Source: Bacteroidales bacterium (lineage in GTDB: Bacteria > Bacteroidota > Bacteroidia > Bacteroidales > Muribaculaceae). From it: a stretch of DNA of 64,000 bases. The DNA lies in the NCBI GenBank assembly GCA_910575615.1, contig CAJTEX010000014.1:32948-96947 (forward strand), read 5' to 3'. Below the pieces are notes generated by a model. The model had not been told where the DNA came from and did no database searches. It saw nothing but the letters and a program-made list of their open reading frames with translations. The position numbers and the translations under genes were made by a program. Below are positions 25,796-35,022 of the stretch, piece after piece. Each line of letters starts with the position of its first letter. Position 1 is the stretch's first letter.

Positions 25796-28591
25796 TTATT
25801 CCTTGAATACCCGTTTTTCAGTCTTGCCGTCAGAATAGACCACGATGTTAAGCCCCGGGAACGGCCTCTCTGACCTTACCCCCTGCAGGTTGAAGTAACC
25901 GGTTACTTCCGGAGTCTCCTCGTCGACGGTGATTCCGTCAACGCTTCCTGTACCGGGGATGTCGAATCTCTCCTCCTTGCCGGTGTGGATTGTGCCGTTG
26001 ACCTTGGCGTAAGTCCGATAGATGTATGACGTGCCTGCGGCCAGGTCAGAGATGTCAGCCGACATGCTTATGCCGTCACATGTCACGAAGCGGTGGGTGG
26101 CTTCTGCCTGCCGGTTTGCCGGTATGCCGGCGGAAGAGGGCTCTTCGCTTGGCCATATCTCGAAGCCCTGTTCGCTGATGTCGCCGCTTCCCGGCAGAAC
26201 CGAGCCGCGCAATGTCACAGAGCCGTTTTCCCTGATTCGGGCAGGTTGTGTCACAACCTCGGGGTCAAACCAGACATTGGCGTCGCCGGTGAAAATCCCC
26301 ACCCATGAGCCATAGACCTTGGATGACTGATGTTCATATACCGGACGGAACTGATAATAGACATCCGGGTTGAGGTTGTTCAATATCCCTACCAGGCGGC
26401 CGTCGACCACGGGGCAGGTGGCTTTTGAACTCTGCACCACCGCCGGGGCATCTACCCTGCGCCACTCCACATAAGTGTCGGCGACGTTTTCAAGATTTGT
26501 GGAATACAGGAGTCTCGCCTTGGTTGTCGTCAGAGCCTGCGCCTCTCCGTTGTCCCATTCCGGCTTGTTTGTGGAGAATGTTGCCTGGAATGTGTCGGAA
26601 ATCTTTTTTCGTTGACCGTCTGACTCCCGGCGGTAGTAACAGTTGGTGTACAGGTTGTATGACGTTCCTGGCTCCAGCCCGGAAATCAGGAAACAGTCCT
26701 TGCCTGTCGCCTCGATTTCTGCGGACACTCCATATGAGCCGGTTTTGCTGACTCTCATGTCCTCATATTCGATTGTGCCTGAACTACCCCTGTAACCGTT
26801 GAATTTCACGGTGACCGATTGGGTGCTGGGGGTGATTGAACAAGACATTTTAATCGGAGTGGTCGCTATATACGCATCTTTAGAGACATATGTGACCCCG
26901 GCATATTCATAAAATACTTGTATGCTATTTCGGCTGTCAGGTAGCAGATTGTACAGTCGTATTGCCGAGTCTCTGTCCGGGGTATATTTATTCCCGTTAT
27001 AGATTATGCCACATTTGGTGACTAACTTTCTTAGGTCTCTTAAATAGATTGTGACTTCGTCTGCAGATTTCAGGGTCACGCAATTCCAGTTCTCTATAGT
27101 ACTTGGAGCGTAGTATTTATCTCCTGAAAGCACATATTGCCCGTTTACCAAGGAGCAGAATGAGCAAGTCATGAGATTGCCTAACCACATGGTCTGTTGT
27201 GACTGTTTTGTGTCAACAGTATTGCTCGCTTTAAACTCGTTGTCAGTATTGACAAGAGTGACTTTGTTTTGCTCGTTGAAAGGCAAGAAACGTGATATGT
27301 TGCCGTTGTTGTCTAATTCGGCCATCCCATAAACAGCATCGTCGTTGAATTCGTCAACCATAGGGTCGACGGTGGCCGTGAAAGTGGCGCAATGTGGCAT
27401 CCACGTGTCTTGAATGCTTACGGCATCCATCGCGTTGATGTAATGATACAGGCACATGGTCATGTCTCCATAGTCAAAATAGATGTCGTATGAACCCTTA
27501 GGAAGGAAATACGATATGCCATCACTTTCGGTATCTACAGGTTGCGGATCTTTGGAGCTACTCGTGGTGACCCATACTGATTTGTATCCATATTTGTCGT
27601 ATATTGTCGAATTGTTTCTCTTTAAGATTTCATAAGCCAGTCCTCTTTTGACATCGAAACATTCGTCAAAGATTTCTTCGCCAAGTGAGTACGAAGTGTA
27701 GGAGATATCATGCTGTTTGCCGATGAGTTCATTCAGGCTTGTTCGGTATTCAAATTTTCCTATTAACGGAGCTGTTATTTTTCCTGTCTCATCATAGGTT
27801 ACGGTATGGAATGGTGAATCGCTGGAGGCGTAGTAAGGTCTGACTTCCAATTTTGGCGAAAACCCTGACTCATTACATTTTTCAGTGTCTACCTCAATGT
27901 AGTTTGTGCTTTTTAGCAGTGAACGCGCAAATCCGCTTAGGGATGTGCATACCAACTGGTTGTATTGCTTCTCTTTGTAAAGTGTTAGATTGGAAAAGTA
28001 CTTGTCCGGCGTGTTCCCCTTCCCCACATTCTTGAAGATATGAAATATAGATGAGGTGTAGCTCTCATCTCTGCCTCCGGTTACAAAAATCTTCTTCAAA
28101 GACAGCCCGTTTATTGGTGCCAAGTCTGTGGTGTTGGAGCTGTCAATACTGGATGTCTGGTTTACAATCAATTCCAGCCATTTGAGTGAGGTGCACTTGC
28201 TCCATGTGCCGGAAACCAGTTGTGTTGTTTGACTGTAGGTCTGGGCTGGGGTGTACCCGGGCTCTTCGGTTGAGATGTGCTTCTTCAAATCATTATACCA
28301 TTGAAGTCTGATTGATGCTGATGTGATGTCGGTGTTTTCTGGAACGGCGTATACGGTATAATATATTTTCCCTTTCCAGTCTTCTGTGGGGTAGGATGAA
28401 TTGAATTTAGAGTCGAAATAACATTTGTAGGTCACATGGTCAACTGTGAACTCGTGGTCAGGCTCTCCGTCAGGCAAAGAGGCTGCGTTTGAGTGGAACG
28501 GGAGGAGCAGGAGGGCCAGCAAGACAGGCATGATAAGCCATATCGACGGGCGAGATAATCCATGTCGCCGGGAAAGCAGGTGTCGCATCAT
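25796..28591 (-). CDS. Large secreted surface protein with Bacteroidetes C-terminal sorting-type tail (931 aa)
   Basis: A 931-residue protein with an N-terminal signal (about 1-37), a large unrecognised N-terminal half (about 40-560), beta-sandwich or fibronectin-III-like repeats (about 560-880), and a short C-terminal module with GYFNLQGVRS and IVVYSDGK, ending KRVFKE. That tail resembles the sorting/anchoring tails of Bacteroidales surface proteins. Bases about 26.8-28.5 kb are visibly more AT-rich than the 3' end of the gene and the neighbours, suggesting a mosaic origin or transferred central domain. It is monocistronic, behind a terminator-like structured RNA (28660-28760). Confidence 0.8.
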   Translation of the reverse strand: MMRHLLSRRHGLSRPSIWLIMPVLLALLLLPFHSNAASLPDGEPDHEFTVDHVTYKCYFDSKFNSSYPTEDWKGKIYYTVYAVPENTDITSASIRLQWYNDLKKHISTEEPGYTPAQTYSQTTQLVSGTWSKCTSLKWLELIVNQTSSIDSSNTTDLAPINGLSLKKIFVTGGRDESYTSSIFHIFKNVGKGNTPDKYFSNLTLYKEKQYNQLVCTSLSGFARSLLKSTNYIEVDTEKCNESGFSPKLEVRPYYASSDSPFHTVTYDETGKITAPLIGKFEYRTSLNELIGKQHDISYTSYSLGEEIFDECFDVKRGLAYEILKRNNSTIYDKYGYKSVWVTTSSSKDPQPVDTESDGISYFLPKGSYDIYFDYGDMTMCLYHYINAMDAVSIQDTWMPHCATFTATVDPMVDEFNDDAVYGMAELDNNGNISRFLPFNEQNKVTLVNTDNEFKASNTVDTKQSQQTMWLGNLMTCSFCSLVNGQYVLSGDKYYAPSTIENWNCVTLKSADEVTIYLRDLRKLVTKCGIIYNGNKYTPDRDSAIRLYNLLPDSRNSIQVFYEYAGVTYVSKDAYIATTPIKMSCSITPSTQSVTVKFNGYRGSSGTIEYEDMRVSKTGSYGVSAEIEATGKDCFLISGLEPGTSYNLYTNCYYRRESDGQRKKISDTFQATFSTNKPEWDNGEAQALTTTKARLLYSTNLENVADTYVEWRRVDAPAVVQSSKATCPVVDGRLVGILNNLNPDVYYQFRPVYEHQSSKVYGSWVGIFTGDANVWFDPEVVTQPARIRENGSVTLRGSVLPGSGDISEQGFEIWPSEEPSSAGIPANRQAEATHRFVTCDGISMSADISDLAAGTSYIYRTYAKVNGTIHTGKEERFDIPGTGSVDGITVDEETPEVTGYFNLQGVRSERPFPGLNIVVYSDGKTEKRVFKE

Positions 28592-28659
28592 AGGTGATGG
28601 GTTTTGGGGTTGGCTTCCTGGTTCCCGGGGGAAGGAGATTGTGTGAAATGAATGGCAAA

Positions 28660-28760
28660 GATAAAAAAACGCGTGGGAACCTCACTGGTACTCGTCCCAC
28701 GATTAGAGGCTCTCGCATTGCCCACAGTAGTAGAACGAGCAACGCAGAGCCCACGCGGAT
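28660..28760 (-). ncRNA. Structured RNA ending in an intrinsic terminator, upstream of the surface-protein gene
   Basis: Reading the minus strand from 28760, an arm CGCGTGGG (28750-28757) and a second arm CGTGGGA (28695-28701) both complement the same later segment TCCCACGCG (28670-28678). That segment is followed at once by seven T (28663-28669). Between the first two arms is another hairpin (GGCTCT/AGAGCC). The segment CGTGGGA...TCCCACG plus T-run is a good intrinsic terminator; pairing with the outer arm would remodel it. It ends about 70 nt before the surface-protein start. It could be an attenuating leader or an independent small RNA. Confidence 0.55.
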
Positions 28761-29186
28761 ATATGACATATGTCTGCGTTCAGGCCGGGCCTGGACGTAA
28801 ACCATGTTTGCATATAATCTAAGGGGCGTCTATCATTGCCTCATCCCTGACTACTGTGTGAGAATTTGCGAGATTCCTAATCGTCAAGAACAAAGCGCCA
28901 ATAACGCTTTTTTTGTCAGCCAGGCAGCCTCCAGGCATAGCCGCGCGAAGCCGGGGACTCTTCCCCAGGACGCCGCGCAATCTGTTGGCTGTCTGTGGCA
29001 GACAGCGCAAAGTTACGCCAAAAAATCAATCCGGGCAAATGCCACGGCGAAAAAAATGTGGCGGCTCGGTGAAAGTTTTGTAATTTTGCAGGCTGTTATC
29101 ACGGGCGGTAAACCCCGGTTGTCACTCCGGGCTGACCCCCGGATGCCTCTTAATGGTGAAACCTGTCATCAGTCTCAAGTAAAACA
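28761..29186. other. Gene-free stretch upstream of the EamA transporter
   Basis: About 425 bp. A 130-aa plus-strand frame (28804-29196) runs into the transporter start but reads as non-protein sequence. The part near 29080 has GTAATTTTGC, a TAnnTTTG-type box (TAATTTTG) consistent with a promoter for the transporter, about 100 bp ahead of its start. No RNA gene recognised. Confidence 0.5.
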
Positions 29187-30068
29187 ATGTGGATAATACT
29201 CGCGCTGCTGTCGGCCCTCTGCCTGGGCTGCTATGACATCTCCAAGAAGGTGTCGCTCAAGGGAAACAATGTCCTGGCGGTGTTGTTTCTCAACACCCTC
29301 TTCTGCTCGTTGCTGATGTCGCCGGTGATTGTCGGCGGCGCGGTGAAGGGGGATTTCGGGATGGGCAACGACCTGGCCGCCCACGGGCTGATTCTCCTCA
29401 AGGCGCTGATTGTACTGACCTCCTGGATGCTGGGGTATTTCAGCATCAAGCACCTGCCGCTGACCATCGCCTCGCCGATCGCCGCCTCGCGCCCCGTGAT
29501 GGTGCTGGTGGGCGCGATGGTGATTTTTGGCGAGAGGCTCAACCTCTGGCAATGGGCCGGAGTGCTGCTGGGGTTCTTCTCGCTGTTCTTCATCACCCGC
29601 ATAGGCCGCAAGGAGGGTTTCACCCTGCGCAACAGCCGGTGGCTCTGGATGAGCGTCGGGGCGGCGGTGATGGGGGCGGTGAGCGCGCTGTATGACAAAT
29701 ACCTCTTGCGGAGCTTCGAGCCGCTGCAGGTGCAGGCGTGGTATTCCCTCTACCAGTTCCTGGTGATGGGGTCGGTGTTGGCCGTGCTGATGAAGACTCG
29801 CCGGGGGGAGTCGGGAGGCCGGTTTGTATGGCGTTGGCCGATACTGCTGATTTCGGTGTTCCTGACCGTGGCCGACATCGCCTATTTCCACGCCCTGGCC
29901 CTGCCGGGGTCGATGATAGCGGTGGTGTCGATGATACGCCGTGGCAGCGTCATCGTCTCCTTCTTTTATGGAGTCGTCGCCCTTGGCGAGAGGGATGTCA
30001 AGGCCAAGGTCATCGACCTGTCGATATTGCTGCTCGGGCTGATGATGCTGGTCATCGGCTCATGCTGA
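29187..30068 (+). CDS. EamA/DMT superfamily transporter
   Basis: A 293-residue inner-membrane protein with about ten hydrophobic segments and the internal two-fold repeat of EamA/drug-metabolite transporters; the repeats end with IFGERLNLWQWAGVLLGF and VALGERDVKAKVIDLSILLL. Substrate cannot be assigned. Its 3' end overlaps the convergent amidase gene by 9 bp. Start chosen at the first ATG, which begins the first transmembrane segment. Confidence 0.9.
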   Translation: MWIILALLSALCLGCYDISKKVSLKGNNVLAVLFLNTLFCSLLMSPVIVGGAVKGDFGMGNDLAAHGLILLKALIVLTSWMLGYFSIKHLPLTIASPIAASRPVMVLVGAMVIFGERLNLWQWAGVLLGFFSLFFITRIGRKEGFTLRNSRWLWMSVGAAVMGAVSALYDKYLLRSFEPLQVQAWYSLYQFLVMGSVLAVLMKTRRGESGGRFVWRWPILLISVFLTVADIAYFHALALPGSMIAVVSMIRRGSVIVSFFYGVVALGERDVKAKVIDLSILLLGLMMLVIGSC

Positions 30069-30680
30069 CCCCGGGGCATGGCAGTCAGGCTCCCCCGCGT
30101 CGTCAGGACGTAGCGAGCTGTATTCCGCCGCGTTGAAACAGGGGCAGGCCTTGGCGGCGAACTCCCGGTGGCCGTGGATGGTGGCCGCCGGATGGTGGCG
30201 GCGCAGACGGCGAATCAGTTCGGGCAGCGCCACACGCTGGGCCGGGGTGCGCGTGTCGGCGGGGCGTCCCGCCCGGTCGAGGCCGCCGACATAGCATATC
30301 CCTATCGACCGTCGGTTGTGGTTGAGACAATGCGCCCCCGCCAGGTTCATGTCGCGTCCTCGCTCCACGGTGCCGTCGAGCCTGACCACGAAGTGATAAC
30401 CGATGTCATTGAATCCCCGCTGGAGGTGCCAGCGGCGTATGTCCCCCGACGAGAAATCGTCACCCTGTTTGGTCGCCGAGCAATGCAGTATAATCTCCTT
30501 GATGTCGCGCGAACTTCTGAATCCCTCCTCGGGAATAGCGGCCAGCGATGTCGCCACCTGCTCGGCTATGGAGATGATTTCCTCGCGGGAAAGATGCTCC
30601 CTGGGTGTGGTCGCGGCGGCTGATTTGATGTCGGAGATGAGGTTGGCGGTAGAGTTTGCGGTAGTGTTGGTGGTTTTCAT
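30060..30680 (-). CDS. N-acetylmuramoyl-L-alanine amidase (Amidase_2 fold)
   Basis: A 206-residue protein. After a Thr/Ser/Ala-rich N-terminal 60 residues, the zinc amidase domain shows EIILHCSAT (first His), GYHFVVRLDGTVERGRD, GAHCLNHNRRSIGICYVGG and the distal HGHREFAAKACPCFN box. This T7-lysozyme-like fold cleaves the amide between muramic acid and the stem peptide. No signal peptide, so it is either a phage-type endolysin left in the chromosome or exported otherwise. Convergent 9-bp overlap with the EamA transporter. Confidence 0.9.
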   Translation of the reverse strand: MKTTNTTANSTANLISDIKSAAATTPREHLSREEIISIAEQVATSLAAIPEEGFRSSRDIKEIILHCSATKQGDDFSSGDIRRWHLQRGFNDIGYHFVVRLDGTVERGRDMNLAGAHCLNHNRRSIGICYVGGLDRAGRPADTRTPAQRVALPELIRRLRRHHPAATIHGHREFAAKACPCFNAAEYSSLRPDDAGEPDCHAPGSA

Positions 30681-30720
30681 AGCAGTAAAGTTTTTTGTGT
30701 CTTGAAATGTTTTGATGACG

Positions 30721-30771
30721 CAAAGTTACTGCATGAAACCCTCCCGGCGTAGGACAAAATGTTACTTTGTC
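30721..30771 (-). promoter_or_regulatory. Promoter region of the amidase with a nearby inverted repeat
   Basis: The minus-strand box TAACTTTG (30721-30728) lies 40 bp before the amidase ATG. Upstream is a 6-bp inverted repeat GACAAA (30753-30758) / TTTGTC (30766-30771), a possible operator or an upstream promoter element. Confidence 0.5.
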
Positions 30772-30826
30772 GTGTGTATGGCCACACAAGTCGCTGTCGG
30801 ATTGGATGTTGGCAGAGAGAATGGGG

Positions 30827-31951
30827 TCAGGGAGCTACAGGGGCGTAGTAGCGCAGGGAATCGCCGGTGTGGTGGAAGATGGCCACATAGTCGGCCAGCA
30901 GGAGCTCGGGGTGGAACGGGGTCTCCTCGAAGAGGTTGGTGGTGGCGGTGTTGGCGTAATATATGCCGTTGTTGGCGTAGGCCCAGATGCGTTTGTTGAG
31001 GGGGTGGTTGCGGGCGATGTCGTTGAGGGTCATCGCTTCCCCGAAACTCTTGACAAGCCAGAAGTCGGCATCCTGGGAGGCCATGAACGCTTTTTCATAG
31101 TTCATGGGAATCGACCCCGGGGAGGTGTTGCCCGCAAAGGGGTATGTCGCCCCGGCGTCGGCAATCATCCGTCCGGCGTAGCTTGCCCCGCCTGGCATCA
31201 TCCAGGTGCCGCCGTTCTGCAATTCGGTTATCACCTTGGGATGGTCGTCATACGCGGCCGCCTTGCGCTTCAATTCTTCGTAGCGCAGACGCGAGCCGTC
31301 GAAAACCCGGCTGTTGGAGGGGGCTATCCCCTCGACCAGCATGGCGTAGAACTTAGACCACTCGGCGCGTCCGAGGGGGGTGGTCTCCATATAGTCGGCA
31401 CACTCGATGACCGGTACCCCGGCTTTGTCTACCACCCCGTGTCCGGCATTCTGGAAGGGGGAAATCAGTATGCCGTCGGGGTGGAGCGATATGATTTTCT
31501 CCAGCGACGGTTCCATCGACGAGCCGATGTCGGCGATGCGGCCATCAGCCAGACGGGCCGCAATCTCCGGGGTCTTGATATACCCCGCGTCGGCCACCCC
31601 GACGATAGCGTCGGCATAGCCCAGCTCGGCCAGCAGCGCCGCGTGTACAGCGGAATACACCACAAGCCTTTTGAGCGGGAGCGCCAGCCTTATGGCCTGG
31701 GTGGCCGCCGAGTCAGCAGCCCCGGGGTTGAGGAGCATGTATCTGGCCAGCACCCCGGTGGAGTCCCAGGGGTTGACCACGGTGACAGCCATGGCCCCCT
31801 CGGCCTGTGGTATCCCCTTGATGAATACCGCTTCCTCGAAGATATTGCCGTCGGAGGTTTCGCCTGTGGCCCCCTTGCCGGAGCATCCTGAAATCATGGC
31901 GGCCATCAAGAGAGCCAGAGTGGCGATAAGTGCAGTGATATGTCTATTCAT
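30827..31951 (-). CDS. ABC-transporter substrate-binding lipoprotein (BtuF/FepB-like)
   Basis: A 374-residue lipoprotein with a type II signal (lipobox MISGC near residue 23) and a periplasmic-binding fold of the iron-siderophore/B12 class: KRLVVYSAVHAALLAELGYADAIVGVAD, the helical backbone linker, and the late region NPLNKRIWAYANNGIYY. It should bind a metal-chelate such as cobalamin or heme; which one is not evident. No permease or ATPase gene is adjacent. It ends the leftward run hipB-hipA-DUF3316-S41-this gene, 20 bp after the S41 gene. Start is ATG at 31951; a TTG two codons earlier is possible. Confidence 0.87.
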   Translation of the reverse strand: MNRHITALIATLALLMAAMISGCSGKGATGETSDGNIFEEAVFIKGIPQAEGAMAVTVVNPWDSTGVLARYMLLNPGAADSAATQAIRLALPLKRLVVYSAVHAALLAELGYADAIVGVADAGYIKTPEIAARLADGRIADIGSSMEPSLEKIISLHPDGILISPFQNAGHGVVDKAGVPVIECADYMETTPLGRAEWSKFYAMLVEGIAPSNSRVFDGSRLRYEELKRKAAAYDDHPKVITELQNGGTWMMPGGASYAGRMIADAGATYPFAGNTSPGSIPMNYEKAFMASQDADFWLVKSFGEAMTLNDIARNHPLNKRIWAYANNGIYYANTATTNLFEETPFHPELLLADYVAIFHHTGDSLRYYAPVAP

Positions 31952-31971
31952 TTTCAAACGGTTGGAATGGT

Positions 31972-33018
31972 TTATGGATTGGCCGTGCCCCCTTGCAGCA
32001 GGCGGTTCACGGCGAAGTCAAGCATGGTGTCGCGCCCCTCGATGGCGGCGTATGGGTCCATGTCGACCTCACACCCCTCGGTCGGGTCGACCCCGAACTC
32101 GGTCAGCCTTCCGGCAGGGTCGCGCACAGGCGATGCGGAGAAGCGCACCCCCCAGCCGTTTGGCAACTCGGCGGAGAATGGCATGCCGCATCCCCCTCCG
32201 GTGGTGGCCCCGGCGACTGTCACGTTGGGCAGTGTCTTCATCACCGACACGAAGTTGTTGGCAGCCGAGAATGTGGAGCGGTTGCACAGCACCACCACCG
32301 GTTTGCCCCACATCACGCGCCCCGCCTCCGCCGGGTTGTAGTAATAGGGAAGCGGCTCGGAGAAATCATCATGGCCGGGGCCGTTCTTGTGGCAGATGCT
32401 CCCGGCGAGGATTCTCTCAGGGGTGAAGCGGGCCACGAGGGTCTCGACATTGGTCATCGAGCCGCCCCCGTTGTCGCGCACGTCGAAGACAAGGCCGTCG
32501 GCTGTGGCCAGGTAGGCCAGTATCGCGTCGAGGTTGCCTTCACCCACTCCGTATGAGAAACTGGAGTAATGTATGTAGCCGATGTTTTCGGGCAGGATTC
32601 CGTAGGTGAATCCGCCTGTCTGGCGGTAGTTGAAGTTGAAATAATACTCCTCGATCACCCGCGCCTGGTAGTTCTGCGGGTAGTCGCTCCACCATTTCCG
32701 GTAGTAGGAGGTGTTGAACGGGGCCGACAGGTTGGTATGTCCGTCGCGCAGCTCGTCAAGCATCCGGGCGCAGACATCAAACAGCTCCTCGCCCGTCATG
32801 GCCGGGTTGACCTGCTGGCGGTAACGGCCATGCACCTCGTCCCAGTCCACATCCTTGTAGGCGAAGAAACAGTAATGCTCGTCGAGAATCTTCCACAGCT
32901 GCTCGAAATTGCCCTCCGGGTCGTCGGGAAACTGCTCCACGTCGTGGCAGCCGGCGAGCAACGGGGCGACAAGCGCGAGCAACAAGGCGCGCAGAGTCCG
33001 TGTAGGTGTGATTGTCAT
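31972..33018 (-). CDS. S41-family peptidase lipoprotein
   Basis: A 348-residue lipoprotein (lipidated Cys at 24 in LLAGC). An N-terminal helical tricorn-C1-like region (about 30-120) precedes the S41 catalytic core: GNLDAILAYLATADGLVFDVRDNGGGSMTN and VVVLCNRSTFSAANNF with the likely nucleophilic Ser. C-terminal processing-type proteases of this group act on unstructured C termini in the envelope. No PDZ domain is obvious. The start is chosen for the lipoprotein signal; the longer upstream frame overlaps the DUF3316 gene. Confidence 0.87.
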   Translation of the reverse strand: MTITPTRTLRALLLALVAPLLAGCHDVEQFPDDPEGNFEQLWKILDEHYCFFAYKDVDWDEVHGRYRQQVNPAMTGEELFDVCARMLDELRDGHTNLSAPFNTSYYRKWWSDYPQNYQARVIEEYYFNFNYRQTGGFTYGILPENIGYIHYSSFSYGVGEGNLDAILAYLATADGLVFDVRDNGGGSMTNVETLVARFTPERILAGSICHKNGPGHDDFSEPLPYYYNPAEAGRVMWGKPVVVLCNRSTFSAANNFVSVMKTLPNVTVAGATTGGGCGMPFSAELPNGWGVRFSASPVRDPAGRLTEFGVDPTEGCEVDMDPYAAIEGRDTMLDFAVNRLLQGGTANP

Positions 33019-33070
33019 ATGCAGGGAGTCGAATATGGTCACGTTGAAATGATTATGAAAGTCGCAAGGG

Positions 33071-33913
33071 TCAGTAGGCCCATTCCACGCCGGCTTCACT
33101 GGCGGGCAGCGGCCTGTGCCGGCTCACCGACAGCCAGTCGGTGACCACACCCAGGACGAATGAATAGGAGAATGTGCGGGTGGTGATATGGTTCACCCCG
33201 GTGGAATATATGCGCGAGCGGAATCCCACGCGCAGCGAGGTGTTGCCCAGTCCGAGGTCGGCTGTGACGAGGTTGTCCCACCTGGACATGTTGCCCGGCC
33301 ATCCGAAATGGGCCAGCCCGTGGTCGTTGCCCAGGTAAATCTCGTAATACAGCTCATCGTAGGCGGGGGAGAAGAAGACCCCGGCCAGGGGAAGCGATGT
33401 CTGCCACCGGAGAGCCACCGGGAGCCGCCACAGCCTGACATCCCACCCCAGCGAGGCCGTCAGCCCCAGGCTGAGGTCGGTCTTGAGCGACGCGGGGTTG
33501 TTGCCGTTGCGGTTGCTGTATATCCCGCCGAGATTACCCTCGACGCGTCCTCCGGCGGTGACGGTCAGGCGGTGGGGGAGTCGCCACAGGCGGCTCATCG
33601 ACCAGGCCGCCGAGAGGTTGCCGTAAAGGAGCGAGGCGTTGCGCGCCGGATTCCCGGCGTTGTTGATTTCCACCCCAAGGTCGAGCTGTTGCCGCCAGGT
33701 GGCGGGGGCGAACTTCATGGCCTGAGCGCGCTGGTAGCTGAAAGCCGTGTGCCACCCGGTGTATTTGAGCGGCGACAGGTAGGTGTCGAGAAGGTGGCTG
33801 CTGCCCCCCTCCAGCATGAACGCCGAGCTGACCGGCCTTAGGGGCTCCTCGGCTCGGAGGGAGGCTGCCCAGGAGAGCGCCGCCATCAGCAATGTCAAAA
33901 TATATCTGTGCAT
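33071..33913 (-). CDS. DUF3316-type outer-membrane protein
   Basis: A 280-residue protein with a signal peptide (about 1-21) and a beta-barrel-like body rich in aromatic residues. It resembles Bacteroidetes DUF3316 proteins: early SSHLLDTYLSPLKYTGW, mid WSMSRLWRLPHRLTVTAGG and a C-terminal VGFRSRIYSTGVNHITTRTFSYSF. Function unknown. It lies 11 bp after hipA and 52 bp before the S41 gene on the same strand. Confidence 0.75.
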   Translation of the reverse strand: MHRYILTLLMAALSWAASLRAEEPLRPVSSAFMLEGGSSHLLDTYLSPLKYTGWHTAFSYQRAQAMKFAPATWRQQLDLGVEINNAGNPARNASLLYGNLSAAWSMSRLWRLPHRLTVTAGGRVEGNLGGIYSNRNGNNPASLKTDLSLGLTASLGWDVRLWRLPVALRWQTSLPLAGVFFSPAYDELYYEIYLGNDHGLAHFGWPGNMSRWDNLVTADLGLGNTSLRVGFRSRIYSTGVNHITTRTFSYSFVLGVVTDWLSVSRHRPLPASEAGVEWAY

Positions 33914-33924
33914 TATTAACGTTT

Positions 33925-35022
33925 TTATATACCTCCCGCCTCAGCCAGAATCATCCGCATCTCGTTGATGCATCTCTTTGACTCCTTGGCTTGAAGTCCG
34001 GCCATCGATGCCACTGCAATCAGGTCATCTTCGGCAGGGGTGATTTTGTCATTTATTGATGTCGAATGATAGCCGTTCATCCCTTCGCCGGGAAGGAGGT
34101 CGTATCCCGGAGCAAGAGACCACTCGTTGTCGTTGTATAGGAATGAGAAATTTTTGGCATGGTCATCTTTGTTACCTATGAGGAAGTTGAATGCCATCAA
34201 CTTGAAAATTTTTTTCAGCTCATCAATGTTCCTTGTCAACGCGGCTCCTACCTTGAAAATGTGGCTGTAATCAATCGATGGTATGCGGTAATCGGCACAC
34301 AGCAGTCCGGCTACACTCGCCACGTGTGTTTTTTCACCATCTGCCGAACGGTCGTATCTTTCGGTAGCGAAATATTTGCCCTCGAACAGGCGTGTGCGTG
34401 GCATCGTCACTCCGCATTGTGAAGCGAGCAAGGAATATCTGTACTCTGTCAGGCCAATATCCACAGGGTCGTGTAATGCCCTGAATTTCACCAGCCATTC
34501 AGAGTCATCCGCTTTGACGAATATTTTGGGACGTGCTCCTCCCGGCGAACCGCCCAAACGCTGGAAGTCTTCTATGCCGCTCCCGTCATAAGTGTCGGAG
34601 GAGAGGATTTTGCTGGCGTCAAGCGCAAGGGCTGTGAAATCAGAGAAATCGTTGTCTGACATGACCGAGCGGTCAGGTTCGAATTCCAGTGCGCCGCGCC
34701 CGGTTGACCCGACAAGTGCGAGCCTGTCAAGAATCGAGAGGCATCTGATATTCACTCCCTTTTTCTGAAGGTACCTGTCGAGAATAAGCAGCCCCCATCC
34801 GTCAGGAAGGGAATCTTCGAATATGCCGAATCCTCCTCCGAATGGATTTGGTCGCGCGATGAACACCCCATCCTTTAATGGCAGCTCAAAAGGGGAGATT
34901 GAGAATCCTCCGGCAATCCACTCCGGGGAATATTCAAAAGCGCAGAGTCCTTTGGGGGTAAGCGCGATTTTACCGACTTCGTGTCCGTGGTATTTTACGA
35001 TGATTTTATCAGTGGTGTTCAT
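33925..35022 (-). CDS. hipA: HipA-family serine/threonine kinase toxin
   Basis: A 365-residue HipA-like kinase. N-subdomain (about 2-110), Ser-containing ATP-loop RLGGSPGGARPK (155-166, S159 the likely autophosphorylation site), catalytic NKDDHAKNF (284-292, D286 catalytic), and metal-binding YDL (D308). Classical HipA phosphorylates GltX and arrests growth; the target of this branch is unknown. Shorter than E. coli HipA (440). The start overlaps the hipB stop by 4 nt, so the pair is translationally coupled. Confidence 0.92.
   Translation of the reverse strand: MNTTDKIIVKYHGHEVGKIALTPKGLCAFEYSPEWIAGGFSISPFELPLKDGVFIARPNPFGGGFGIFEDSLPDGWGLLILDRYLQKKGVNIRCLSILDRLALVGSTGRGALEFEPDRSVMSDNDFSDFTALALDASKILSSDTYDGSGIEDFQRLGGSPGGARPKIFVKADDSEWLVKFRALHDPVDIGLTEYRYSLLASQCGVTMPRTRLFEGKYFATERYDRSADGEKTHVASVAGLLCADYRIPSIDYSHIFKVGAALTRNIDELKKIFKLMAFNFLIGNKDDHAKNFSFLYNDNEWSLAPGYDLLPGEGMNGYHSTSINDKITPAEDDLIAVASMAGLQAKESKRCINEMRMILAEAGGI

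Noticed and set aside
28804..29196. A 130-aa plus-strand frame before the EamA transporter
   Set aside because: No family resemblance and it overlaps the transporter start; judged non-coding.
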